This document shows positions 42,316-50,289 of a stretch of DNA of 64,000 nucleotides, piece by piece. The DNA is from an uncultured Ruminococcus sp. (lineage in GTDB: Bacteria > Bacillota > Clostridia > Oscillospirales > Acutalibacteraceae): NCBI GenBank assembly GCA_902777275.1, contig CACYTI010000011.1:1-64000 (forward strand), in the 5' to 3' direction. Both the position numbers and the translations under genes were made by a program. Every line of letters begins with the position of its first letter. Positions within the stretch are counted from its first letter, which is position 1. A model generated the notes under the pieces. The model was given only the letters and a program-made list of their open reading frames with translations. It had not been told where the DNA came from and did not search any database.

Positions 42316-42834
42316 TCAAGCCTTTTCGGGAGTGGGATAATCCACTCCGAAGGTTTCAACGGTCATTTTCGCTATGACCTGCGGGTCAAGCGGTCTGTCC
42401 GAGAAGTCGGTATCGCACTCGGCAATTTCATTTACCGCATCCATGCCCTCGATAACCTTGCCGAAAGCGGCATACTGTCCGTCAAGGTGAGGTGAAGTCC
42501 TGTGCATGATAAAGAACTGTGAGCCTGCGGAGTCCGGCATCATCGAGCGCGCCATGGACAAAACGCCCTCGGTGTGCTTTAAGTCATTCTTAAAGCCGTT
42601 CATCGCGAACTCGCCCTTGATCTGATAACCGGGACCGCCCATTCCCGTGCCCTGAGGACAGCCGCCCTGGATCATAAAGCCGTAAATAACACGGTGAAAG
42701 GTCAATCCGTCATAAAAGCCGCTCTTTGCCAAGCTGATAAAGTTTGCGACCGTGTTCGGAGCGATCTCAGGGTAAAGCTCCGCCTTGATCACCCTTCCGT
42801 TTTCCATTTCGATTGTAACAACCGGATTTTTCAT
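42316..42834 (-). CDS. Cyclophilin-type peptidyl-prolyl isomerase
   Basis: A 172-residue cyclophilin: MENGRVIKAELYPEIAPNTVANF, the FHRVIYGFMIQGGCPQGTG block with the catalytic Arg, GSQFFIMHR, YAAFGKVIEGM and C-terminal PLDPQVIAKM strand. It isomerises Xaa-Pro bonds in the cytoplasm, as it has no signal peptide. The ATG at 42834 is preceded by AAAAAAGGA; the longer frame from 42876 starts in AT-rich sequence without a site. It is the last gene of a minus-strand operon with three small membrane proteins upstream; the gap to the nearest is 38 bp. Confidence 0.93.
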   Translation of the reverse strand: MKNPVVTIEMENGRVIKAELYPEIAPNTVANFISLAKSGFYDGLTFHRVIYGFMIQGGCPQGTGMGGPGYQIKGEFAMNGFKNDLKHTEGVLSMARSMMPDSAGSQFFIMHRTSPHLDGQYAAFGKVIEGMDAVNEIAECDTDFSDRPLDPQVIAKMTVETFGVDYPTPEKA

Positions 42835-42872
42835 TGGTATCATTCCTTTTTTATTATTATTTGTTATATTTC

Positions 42873-43361
42873 TCACATAAACAGCCCGAAAATCGCGGAA
42901 ATGCCCGAGCTTACCGCCACAACAACCGTGCAGATAAGCTGTACGACCAGGTCAAATATGCACACGGCGATTCCCGCGACGGCAAGCAGCCTGCCTGCGT
43001 TGTCCTTTTTCATAAGCGCCGCCGCGCCGAAGCCGATTCCCGCGAGGCAAAGCAGTATATTCAGCGCCATAAAAAAGTGAAAAAACATACCTATAAAGAT
43101 AAGTATAAACGAAACGACGCCGATAACTGCGGAAATCAATCCGAGTACATTTCCCGAAACAGCGGTTTTTCGGTTTATCGGCCGTCCGTCGCTGTCGAGC
43201 ACCTCGGGCGTTACGCTTTCACGTTTTTTCTCCTTTTTTGCATACTGCTGACAGTAAAGCGAGTCAAAAGTCTGCCCGCTTTCGGATCGCCCGTTTGAAT
43301 AAGGGGTAATCTGCGACCTGCGGAACATTTTGTCATAATCGGGTTTTGGGTTATTATCCAT
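42873..43361 (-). CDS. DUF4190-like small membrane protein 3
   Basis: A 162-residue protein with a polar, Gln/Lys/Arg-rich N-terminal half (DNNPKPDYDKMFRRSQITPY...) and three or four hydrophobic helices in the C-terminal half (NVLGLISAVIGVVSFILIFIGM, FFMALNILLCLAGIGFGAAAL, LLAVAGIAVCIFDLVVQLI). The GNVLGLISAVIG start of the first helix matches the two paralogues upstream in function and length. The start at 43361 uses GGGTGA; a GTG 9 nt upstream is possible. It is cotranscribed with the cyclophilin gene and the two paralogues. Function unknown. Confidence 0.7.
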   Translation of the reverse strand: MDNNPKPDYDKMFRRSQITPYSNGRSESGQTFDSLYCQQYAKKEKKRESVTPEVLDSDGRPINRKTAVSGNVLGLISAVIGVVSFILIFIGMFFHFFMALNILLCLAGIGFGAAALMKKDNAGRLLAVAGIAVCIFDLVVQLICTVVVAVSSGISAIFGLFM

Positions 43362-43378
43362 CGCTGTCACCCGTTATC

Positions 43379-43909
43379 CTATCCGAACAAATAGTAAAAG
43401 AAATACAGCGTTAAAACAGTCACGATCACCGTTCCGTTGAAAATAGCGCCGAGCATAGCCATTGGGATCATCTTTGTCCTATTGATCAAGGCGATAATTC
43501 CGAAAACCAAACCCGGAACGGCGACGCTCATTATGCTGAACACGTCCGATATCGACAAATCGATCCTTCTGAGCATGAATCCGCTCATTGCCAGCTCGAA
43601 GAACACAAGCAAAGAAGCTCTTAACATCGAAAAACAACCTGCGGCAAAGCTTATTATCGAAAAAATCCTTGCCGCCTTGCCTTCGTTTGGCTGATTGTAT
43701 GTCTGATTTTGGTAAGGATAATAGCCGTATTGATCCTGCTGATCGAAATAATCCGGCTGACGGTAATAATCCTGTTGCCTGTAATCCTGCTGCGCCGTAT
43801 ACCGGATCTGCGACTGATGATTCTCCCACTCGGACTGCGGCTGATAATAGCTGTCGTAAGGCTGTTCCTCTGTCTGCCGCTTTTCATATGGGTTAAATTC
43901 TTCGTTCAT
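43379..43909 (-). CDS. DUF4190-like small membrane protein 2
   Basis: A 176-residue protein: starts MNEEFNPYEKRQ, then a Tyr/Gln/Asp-rich tail (QDYRQQDYYRQPDYFDQQD) of about 70 residues, then three hydrophobic segments (IFSIISFAAGCFSMLRASLLV, VFSIMSVAVPGLVFGIIALI, MLGAIFNGTVIVTVLTLYFF). The GIIALINR segment between helices is shared with protein 1. GGGAG precedes the ATG. It ends 18 bp before protein 3 and starts 13 bp after protein 1. The low-complexity tail suggests interaction or disorder in the cytoplasm. Confidence 0.72.
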   Translation of the reverse strand: MNEEFNPYEKRQTEEQPYDSYYQPQSEWENHQSQIRYTAQQDYRQQDYYRQPDYFDQQDQYGYYPYQNQTYNQPNEGKAARIFSIISFAAGCFSMLRASLLVFFELAMSGFMLRRIDLSISDVFSIMSVAVPGLVFGIIALINRTKMIPMAMLGAIFNGTVIVTVLTLYFFYYLFG

Positions 43910-43921
43910 ACAATTCTCCCT

Positions 43922-44392
43922 TTAACCGACAACCGGCGCTGAGTTCACCATAAAGAAATAGGTGATAAAAGCGCACAGCATCAGAATCGACGAAAACACA
44001 ATTCCCAAAAAGGCGAAGATCTTTTTATCTGCCTTTTTCATAATCGACACGATTCCGAAAATAATCCCGGGAAGCGAGACAAACAAGCTTGCGGTAACAG
44101 CCTGTATGTATTTTGTGGTTACGGAACTGCGGAAATTGAAAAATATCATCGACGCGATCATAAGTGAAAAGCAGCCGATGACAAGCGACACAACGCCGAA
44201 CACCTTTGCGGAGTTACCTGTGCGCGGCATTTGACGGAGCCTGTCGGCGTTTGAGTACTGCGGCGGGTACGGATAATCCTGCTGCGGTACCGGATAACGC
44301 GGCGGCATATTATGTCTTGCCGCTTCCTCCGGATTGGGTTCAAGCGGTTCTGAGTAGGCTTGACCGTTATACGGGTTAAATTCTTCGTTCAT
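43922..44392 (-). CDS. DUF4190-like small membrane protein 1
   Basis: A 156-residue protein: starts MNEEFNPYNGQAY, the same eight residues as protein 2, then a Pro/Tyr-rich cytoplasmic tail and three helices (VFGVVSLVIGCFSLMIASMIFF, YIQAVTASLFVSLPGIIFGIV, FAFLGIVFSSILMLCAFITYFF). The duplication with protein 2 is clear from the shared start and from GxxSxxxGCFSM and LPGIIFGIVSIM/VPGLVFGIIALI. AGGAGG precedes the ATG; the longer frame from 44440 is rejected. It is first in its operon. Confidence 0.75.
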   Translation of the reverse strand: MNEEFNPYNGQAYSEPLEPNPEEAARHNMPPRYPVPQQDYPYPPQYSNADRLRQMPRTGNSAKVFGVVSLVIGCFSLMIASMIFFNFRSSVTTKYIQAVTASLFVSLPGIIFGIVSIMKKADKKIFAFLGIVFSSILMLCAFITYFFMVNSAPVVG

Positions 44393-44411
44393 AATGAACC
44401 TCCTTTTAATT

Positions 44412-44470
44412 CGGAGCAATTGACAGTTGACAATTGGCAATGGACAATTTCGGTTGTCGCTTCGCTCCTT
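44412..44470. repeat. Intergenic imperfect inverted repeat rich in GACAATT
   Basis: GGAGC and GCTCC arms enclose tandem-like units of TTGACA/GGACAATT. Similar units occur at many intergenic sites in Ruminococcus genomes as I recall. It lies between tsaD and the first DUF4190-like gene. Confidence 0.45.
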
Positions 44471-44485
44471 ATATATAGAAATATT

Positions 44486-45496
44486 TTATCCTTTTTCAAT
44501 GCTCATTGTCGCGTAGGCGTTCAAATCCGTGCCGGCTGTGTTGCCGCTGAGATATTCATAATACGCCTGCGCACCCACCATGGCGGCATTGTCGCCGCAA
44601 AGGGACTTTCCGGGCATATACAGCTTCCATCCGCGTTTGCCGCACTCGTCGGAGAGCGTCCTTCTCAACAGAGAATTAGCCGACACGCCGCCCGCGATCA
44701 CAAGCTTGTCAACGCCTAAATCCTGCGCTGCCTTTATAAAATTCGTGCAGAGGCAGTCTACGACCGCGTAGCGGAAGGAAGCGCAGACGTCGGCTTTGTT
44801 CACTTCGATCCCCTTTTGAGCCGAATTGTGAAGCAAATTTATAACGGCGGTTTTCAGCCCGGAAAAGCTGAAATCATACGGCGCGTCATGCACCGTCGGG
44901 CGCGGAAGCTTAAAAGCGAGCGGGTCTCCGCCCTCGGCGACCCTGTCAAGCTCGATCCCGCCCGGATATGGCATTCCCATTGTTCGAGCCGCCTTGTCAA
45001 ACGCCTCGCCCGCCGCGTCGTCGCGCGTTCTTCCGATGATTTTCATTTTTGTGTAGTCCTCGACCATCACAATATGGCTGTGACCACCGGACACCACCAA
45101 GCAGAGAAACGGCGGTTTTAATTCCTGATTAGAAATATAATTGGACGCTATGTGCGAGCGCAGATGATGCACCGGCACCAAAGGCAGCCCTGTTGACAAA
45201 GCAAGTCCCTTTGCGAAGTTTACGCCGACAAGCAGTGCGCCGATAAGCCCCGGAGCGTATGTGACCGCTATCGCGTCAATGCCGTCGAGCGTGAGCGAAG
45301 CCTGTTCGAGCGCCTGCGTCACCACGGGCACGATCGCCTCAGCGTGACGGCGTGAGGCTATTTCCGGCACTACTCCGCCGTATAATCTATGCTCTTCCAC
45401 CTGAGAGGCTATGATCGACGAGTGAACGGTTCTGCCGTCCTCTACGACTGCCGCTGCGGTTTCGTCACATGATGATTCAATTGCGAGTATTTTCAT
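44486..45496 (-). CDS. tsaD: tRNA threonylcarbamoyladenosine synthase subunit TsaD
   Basis: A 336-residue ASKHA protein that transfers threonylcarbamoyl to A37 of ANN-decoding tRNAs. Conserved segments: AIESSCDETAAAVV, YAPGLIGALLVG, the metal-binding pair His111-His115 in HHLRSH (usual sequence HMEGH), LVVSGGHSH, GRTRDDAAGEAFDK, and the ATP loop GGVSANSLLR. Length is normal. AAGGAA precedes the ATG. It is last of the alr-polA-phosphatase-rimI-tsaD operon, a common clostridial order of tsaD with rimI; tsaB and tsaE are not in this window. Confidence 0.94.
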   Translation of the reverse strand: MKILAIESSCDETAAAVVEDGRTVHSSIIASQVEEHRLYGGVVPEIASRRHAEAIVPVVTQALEQASLTLDGIDAIAVTYAPGLIGALLVGVNFAKGLALSTGLPLVPVHHLRSHIASNYISNQELKPPFLCLVVSGGHSHIVMVEDYTKMKIIGRTRDDAAGEAFDKAARTMGMPYPGGIELDRVAEGGDPLAFKLPRPTVHDAPYDFSFSGLKTAVINLLHNSAQKGIEVNKADVCASFRYAVVDCLCTNFIKAAQDLGVDKLVIAGGVSANSLLRRTLSDECGKRGWKLYMPGKSLCGDNAAMVGAQAYYEYLSGNTAGTDLNAYATMSIEKG

Positions 45497-45513
45497 TTTG
45501 TTTTATTCCTTTT

Positions 45514-45948
45514 TTAGAAATATAGCGTCATAAGAACGGCATTCTCAACCGGGTCGGAATAATAATTCTTCCTCTCCCCCACCTTTATAAAGCCGAAGCT
45601 TGAATACAGCGACCGCGCCGCAGTATTGCTCTCCCTGACCTCAAGCGTAATAAAAGCGAAGCCGTTCTTCTTGCCGTAGTTTACCAAGGTTTGTATCAGC
45701 GCGCTGCCTGCTCCTTTTTTGCGGCTACTCTTTTCGACCGCGACATTATATATATAGCCCTCGTCGAGCACAAAGCTCATGCCGATGTAGCCTATCACCA
45801 TTCCGTCAACCTCCGCGACATAAAACAGCGAGTCTCCGCTGCGCAGAGTTTCTTTAAGGCTCTCTCTTGACCACGGGTGCGCGAAGCACTCGCGCTCAAG
45901 CTCAGCAACTGCGTCAAGGTGTGCGCCTGTCATTTTCTCAATTTTCAT
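45514..45948 (-). CDS. rimI: Ribosomal protein S18 N-acetyltransferase RimI
   Basis: A 144-residue GNAT-fold acetyltransferase. Landmarks are FAHPWSRESLKE, the acetyl-CoA-binding QRKGAG-like loop KKGAGSALIQ near residue 85, and LEVRESNTAARSLYSSFGF, the RimI hallmark. It acetylates the N-terminal Ala of S18. The start overlaps the upstream phosphatase gene by 11 bp, and it sits 17 bp before tsaD, a conserved pairing. Some GNATs near tsaD are annotated as TsaD-associated; the RimI fit is good. Confidence 0.9.
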   Translation of the reverse strand: MKIEKMTGAHLDAVAELERECFAHPWSRESLKETLRSGDSLFYVAEVDGMVIGYIGMSFVLDEGYIYNVAVEKSSRKKGAGSALIQTLVNYGKKNGFAFITLEVRESNTAARSLYSSFGFIKVGERKNYYSDPVENAVLMTLYF

Positions 45949-46372
45949 AGGCTCTGATTATCTCTTCAACGCATACGACAATAATATCGCGGCACATACG
46001 GTAAATTTCAACGCTTCCGCCGTAGGGGTCGGCGACGTCCAACACCTCGATTTTTTCCGGCGGATAACCGATGCTCTGAGTGAGTATCATCGCGTGCTCC
46101 TGCGACATACAATAAATCTTATCAAATTCACCGATTTGATAATCATATATAAAAGCCGAGCGGTGTTCACTGATATCCACACCGATCTCGCGGCAGACCT
46201 CCACAGCGTTGGGAGAGGGTGCCATACCCTTGACCGCCGCCATTCCGCAGCTCACCGCGCGGACGTTTAATCCGCGCTCCTGCGCCGATTTGTTAAAAAC
46301 CCCTTCCGCCATGGGGCTGCGACAGGTGTTGCCCGTGCAGACAAAGGCGATAACTTTATCCTTTTGCATCAT
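45938..46372 (-). CDS. Low-molecular-weight protein phosphatase
   Basis: A 144-residue phosphatase of the LMW-PTP fold. The active-site loop CTGNTCRS (residues about 12-19) holds the nucleophile Cys and Arg, and VADPYGGS near residue 115 supplies the general-acid Asp. Thr in the P-loop (CTGNTCRS) is typical of the protein-arginine phosphatase subgroup (YwlE), which acts on McsB-type phospho-Arg; a tyrosine-specific role is also possible. The start overlaps the polA stop by 17 bp. It belongs to the alr-to-tsaD operon. Confidence 0.82.
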   Translation of the reverse strand: MMQKDKVIAFVCTGNTCRSPMAEGVFNKSAQERGLNVRAVSCGMAAVKGMAPSPNAVEVCREIGVDISEHRSAFIYDYQIGEFDKIYCMSQEHAMILTQSIGYPPEKIEVLDVADPYGGSVEIYRMCRDIIVVCVEEIIRAYEN

Positions 46373-48908
46373 ACCACGTCCTTCCGATTGCCGCGTCAGC
46401 CGTCAGCGGCACGTCAAGCCTTACGGCGTTTTCCATTTCCTCTTGAAGCAGCTTTGCCGCACGTTCGCTTTCTTCAACAGGCGCCTCGACTATAAGTTCA
46501 TCGTGAACCTGCAAAATCAATCTTGAACGCATTCCCTCGCGCTTCAGCCGCTCGTCAACGCGAACCATCGCTATTTTGATTATATCGGCAGCGGTTCCCT
46601 GGATCGGCATATTCCGCGCCACGCGCTCCCCGAACGCCCTCATCATATGCTTGCCTGAGCTTAGCTCGGGAAGATAACGCCGTCTGCCGAACATCGTTTC
46701 AACATAGCCTTCTGTCTTTGCCCTTTCGACGATCTCCTGCATATATTTATCGACTCCGCTGTAGTGAGTCAGATAATTCTTTATATAAAGAGACGCCTCT
46801 TTGGTGGTAACTCCGATATCCTTGCCCAGCGAAAACGCGCCGATGCCGTAAACTATTCCGAAGTTTACCGCCTTCGCCCTTACGCGCATGAGCGGAGTTA
46901 TCATTTCGGGCGGCAGGTTGAACACCTGCGAGGCAGTGATAGTGTGTATATCGTCGCCGTTTTTAAACGCTTGGATCATATTTTCGTCGCCCGAAATATG
47001 CGCCAAAACTCTAAGCTCGATCTGCGAGTAGTCGGCGTCAACCAACACCCAGCCCTCTTTAGCACAGAAAAATTTTCTCATTTCACGCCCGAGCTCGGTG
47101 CGGACGGGGATATTCTGCAAATTCGGCTCGGTGGAGCTTATTCTGCCCGTCCTCGTTTCGGTCTGGTTAAAGCTCGAATGGATCCTGCCGTCGTCGGCTA
47201 TGACCTTTAACAGACCCTCGCAGTAGGTCGAGTTCAGCTTTGCAAGCGTGCGGTACTGCAAAACCATTTCAACGATCGGATGCTCATAGCGCAGGCTTTC
47301 AAGCACCTCGGCGTTTGTGCTGTAGCCGCTTTTTGTTTTCTTTTTGACGGGAAGCCCCAAATCCTCAAACAGCACCTTGCCTAACTGCTTCGGGGAATTG
47401 ATATTGAATTTTCCTCCGGCGCTTTGATATATCTCATCCTCAAGCTGTGAGATCTGCTGTGAGAGCATTACGCCGTAATCGGCTATGCCCTGACGGTCAA
47501 CGCCGAAGCCGATGTTCTCCATTTTTGCTAAAACGCCCGCAAGCGGTATCTCGATATCGTTGAGCAGGCTTTCCTGACCGTTTGCTTTTATCTCGCCGAT
47601 AAGCTTTTCGCAGAGCTTATCATATTTAGCGAGTGCGCGGTAGGCTTTGTGCTCCTCGGCACAGGCGGGAAGCTCTATCTGATTTGCGGCGCAAAGATTG
47701 TCGTCGGTGTAATCCTTTGAGGACGGCTCCAACAGATAAGCGGCAAGCTCAACATCAAATTTACCGCAGCACGGCTCTATTCCGCTGCTGTCGGCATATG
47801 CAAAGAGAGCTTTAAGGCTGCGCGTATATACGGTCATGCCGCTGTCGGTTATTATTTTTTCAAATATTTCCGGGTCTTTCGAGGTGTAAATCACTCCGTC
47901 GCACATGACCGCAAAGGATTTCAATTCATTTTCGGAAATGTCAAATTTCAGATACGCCTTTTTCTGTTCCTTTATTTTTTCAAGCGGGATATCATTCTCA
48001 ACGACCGAAAGGACCTCTGTATCCGTTTTGCTTTCTTCAACGGGAGGCTCCCCGTCTAAGCCGAATTTATCAATAAGCGAGAACAGCTCAAGCCTTGCCA
48101 TATAACGCGAGCAGGCGACTCTGTCTTTGATTTCAACCTTATAATACTCAACGTCGGTGTTTATCGGGGCGTCCTTTACGATTTCGCCGAGCATACGGCT
48201 GAGGATCGCGTTGTCCTTTGAAGCCGCTAACTTCTTTCTTACGCCTTCCTTTATATCAAGCTCATCCAAATGCTCGTAAATATAATCAACAGTGTGATAG
48301 CGCTTTATCAAATCGCCCGCGCCCTTGGGACCTATGCCCGCCACACCGGGGATATTATCGGAGCTGTCGCCCTGGATAGCTTTGACTTCAATAAGCTCGG
48401 CGGGCGTTACGCCGTAATCCTCCATTATTTTTTCAGGGGTGTACAGAATATCGTCCCTGTTGGTGCAGAGGTGAACATGGGTTTTGTCGCTCACAAGCTG
48501 TAAGCTGTCGCGGTCTCCCGTGGCAATAACACATTCGTCGCCGCTTTTTTCGCAGGCGGCGGCAAACGTGCCTAAAATATCGTCCGCCTCATAGCCCTCG
48601 CAGGTCACGATCTTATAGCCGAGCAGTCCTAAAAGCTCTTTCAGCGGAGGCATTTGAGAGGCAAGCTCGGGCGGCATACCCTTGCGCGTCGCCTTGTAGC
48701 CGCTGTAAGCCTTGTGTCTGAAGGTTGGCGCTCTTAAATCAAAGGCAATAGCTGCCGCGTCTGGATTTTCTTCCTTTTCTATTTTTTTAAGCATGGTCAG
48801 AAAGCCGTAAATCGCCTGGGTATACTGCCCCTCTTTGTTCGTCAGCGGGCGAATACCGTAAAACGCGCGGTTGACAATGCTGTTGCCGTCAACAACCAAA
48901 AGTCTCAT
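46356..48908 (-). CDS. polA: DNA polymerase I
   Basis: An 850-residue family A polymerase for gap filling and Okazaki-fragment processing. The 5'-3' exonuclease domain fills 1-280 (LLVVDGNSIVNRAFYG, GDRDSLQLV, GDSSDNIPG). The middle 3'-5' exonuclease region (about 310-455) is degenerate: where Klenow has DTET, this has FDISEN. The polymerase domain has motif A DADYSQIELRVLAH, motif B KAVNFGIVYG and motif C QVHDELIVEAP. GAGGTGATG precedes the ATG, which overlaps the alr stop by 4 bp. Loss of proofreading residues is common among Gram-positive PolA proteins. Confidence 0.96.
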   Translation of the reverse strand: MRLLVVDGNSIVNRAFYGIRPLTNKEGQYTQAIYGFLTMLKKIEKEENPDAAAIAFDLRAPTFRHKAYSGYKATRKGMPPELASQMPPLKELLGLLGYKIVTCEGYEADDILGTFAAACEKSGDECVIATGDRDSLQLVSDKTHVHLCTNRDDILYTPEKIMEDYGVTPAELIEVKAIQGDSSDNIPGVAGIGPKGAGDLIKRYHTVDYIYEHLDELDIKEGVRKKLAASKDNAILSRMLGEIVKDAPINTDVEYYKVEIKDRVACSRYMARLELFSLIDKFGLDGEPPVEESKTDTEVLSVVENDIPLEKIKEQKKAYLKFDISENELKSFAVMCDGVIYTSKDPEIFEKIITDSGMTVYTRSLKALFAYADSSGIEPCCGKFDVELAAYLLEPSSKDYTDDNLCAANQIELPACAEEHKAYRALAKYDKLCEKLIGEIKANGQESLLNDIEIPLAGVLAKMENIGFGVDRQGIADYGVMLSQQISQLEDEIYQSAGGKFNINSPKQLGKVLFEDLGLPVKKKTKSGYSTNAEVLESLRYEHPIVEMVLQYRTLAKLNSTYCEGLLKVIADDGRIHSSFNQTETRTGRISSTEPNLQNIPVRTELGREMRKFFCAKEGWVLVDADYSQIELRVLAHISGDENMIQAFKNGDDIHTITASQVFNLPPEMITPLMRVRAKAVNFGIVYGIGAFSLGKDIGVTTKEASLYIKNYLTHYSGVDKYMQEIVERAKTEGYVETMFGRRRYLPELSSGKHMMRAFGERVARNMPIQGTAADIIKIAMVRVDERLKREGMRSRLILQVHDELIVEAPVEESERAAKLLQEEMENAVRLDVPLTADAAIGRTWYDAKG

Positions 48909-50086
48909 AGCTTATACATCACCTCTTTGATAACGCCGTTTTTATAATAGATACGCGGCACGCGCTTTCCTACAAGGCACACGACCTCGTAATTTATCGT
49001 GCCCGTGTTTTTCGCGAGAATATCCGCTGTCGGCTCACTCTTGTCCCCGGGACCGAACACAAGAACCTCGTCGCCGATTTTCACATCGTCTATATCGGTA
49101 ACGTCAAGCATCGTCTGATCCATGCAGATCCTTCCGACGATTTTAGCCCGCTTGCCGTTCACCAGCATATAGCCGTCCTGAGCGTTCATTCGCACAAAGC
49201 CGTCGGCGTAGCCTATCGGCACGGTCGCGATTTTCATGTCGTGTTCGGCGGTGAAGGTTCTGCCGTAGGAGATATCTGCGCCCTTCTTTAGATTTTTAAC
49301 ATAGGCTACGGTGGTTTTTAGCGTCATGGCAGGCTGCAAATCAAGCTTGCCCGCAAGCTTAGGTGACGGAGCCAAGCCGTAAAGGATTATTCCCGCGCGC
49401 ACCATGTCGCAATAGGTTTTTTCGTAGTCCTCAATAGCGCCGCTGTTTGAACAGTGGGCTATCGGAATATTCAGTCCCGCCGATTCAAGCGCGCTGCGCA
49501 CATAAGAAAAGTTTTTGTACTGCTTTTCTGTAAATTCTCTGCCCTCATCGCTTTCGTCGGAGACGCAGAAATGCGTGAACAGACCCTCAGGCTGCAAATT
49601 CGTGAGCGCGCAGGCTTCAAGGATCTCCCCGATCGAATCATCGTCGCGCGGAAACTCCTGACACATAAAACCGATGCGGCTCATTCCCGTGTCACACTTG
49701 ATGTGTATCTTGCACACGCAGCCGTATTCGGCACACTGAGCCGAAAGCGCCTTGGCGTAGTCGAGCGAAAAGACCGCCTGAGAAATATTGTACTGCGCAA
49801 GCCGCTGAGCGTCGCGCACAGGCGTATAACCCAAAATCAGGATCGGCAGCTTCACCGCTCCCGACGCGCGTATCTCGATGCCCTCGTCTATATTTGAAAC
49901 AGCGAAAAAGTCGGCTCCGAGCCGCTCGTATATGTGCGCCAGCTCAACTGCACCGTGTCCGTAGCCGTCGGCTTTTATGACACAGCAAATCTTCGCCCTG
50001 TCTCCAATCTTGTTTTTTATCTCATTAAAGTTGTGCGTTATCGCGTCAAGCGATATCTCCGCCCATGTTCTTCTTACAAAATCCAT
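48905..50086 (-). CDS. alr: Alanine racemase
   Basis: A 393-residue PLP enzyme that makes D-alanine for peptidoglycan. The N-terminal barrel carries CCVIKADGYGHG with the PLP-linking Lys38, HIKCDTGMSRIGF, and HCSNSGA. The C-terminal domain contains SYGRTFTAEHDMKIATVPIGYADG with the catalytic Tyr from the second subunit. AAAGGAG precedes the ATG at 50086; the longer frame from 50113 is rejected. It is first in the operon, followed by polA with ATGA overlap. There is a 200-bp gap to putP on the other strand, so the two are divergent. Confidence 0.94.
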   Translation of the reverse strand: MDFVRRTWAEISLDAITHNFNEIKNKIGDRAKICCVIKADGYGHGAVELAHIYERLGADFFAVSNIDEGIEIRASGAVKLPILILGYTPVRDAQRLAQYNISQAVFSLDYAKALSAQCAEYGCVCKIHIKCDTGMSRIGFMCQEFPRDDDSIGEILEACALTNLQPEGLFTHFCVSDESDEGREFTEKQYKNFSYVRSALESAGLNIPIAHCSNSGAIEDYEKTYCDMVRAGIILYGLAPSPKLAGKLDLQPAMTLKTTVAYVKNLKKGADISYGRTFTAEHDMKIATVPIGYADGFVRMNAQDGYMLVNGKRAKIVGRICMDQTMLDVTDIDDVKIGDEVLVFGPGDKSEPTADILAKNTGTINYEVVCLVGKRVPRIYYKNGVIKEVMYKL

Positions 50087-50212
50087 ACGCCGCTCCTTTG
50101 GTAAGGTACTCATAGATTATTATATTATACTCTTATTTCTTCAGCAAATCAACAATTTGTAAAAGATTGGAAAAATTTTTTCGGATTTGTCCTGTTTAAT
50201 TGTTTAAATCAC

Positions 50213-50241
50213 TTGATTTTCTTGTCTTCTTTTGCTATTAT
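50213..50241 (+). promoter_or_regulatory. Promoter of putP
   Basis: TTGATT (50213-50218), 17 bp, TATTAT (50236-50241), about 49 bp before the putP ATG. Confidence 0.6.
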
Positions 50242-50289
50242 ATATGGGTGTGCTTTAACGCATTAAATAATTAATACAGGAGGAACATT

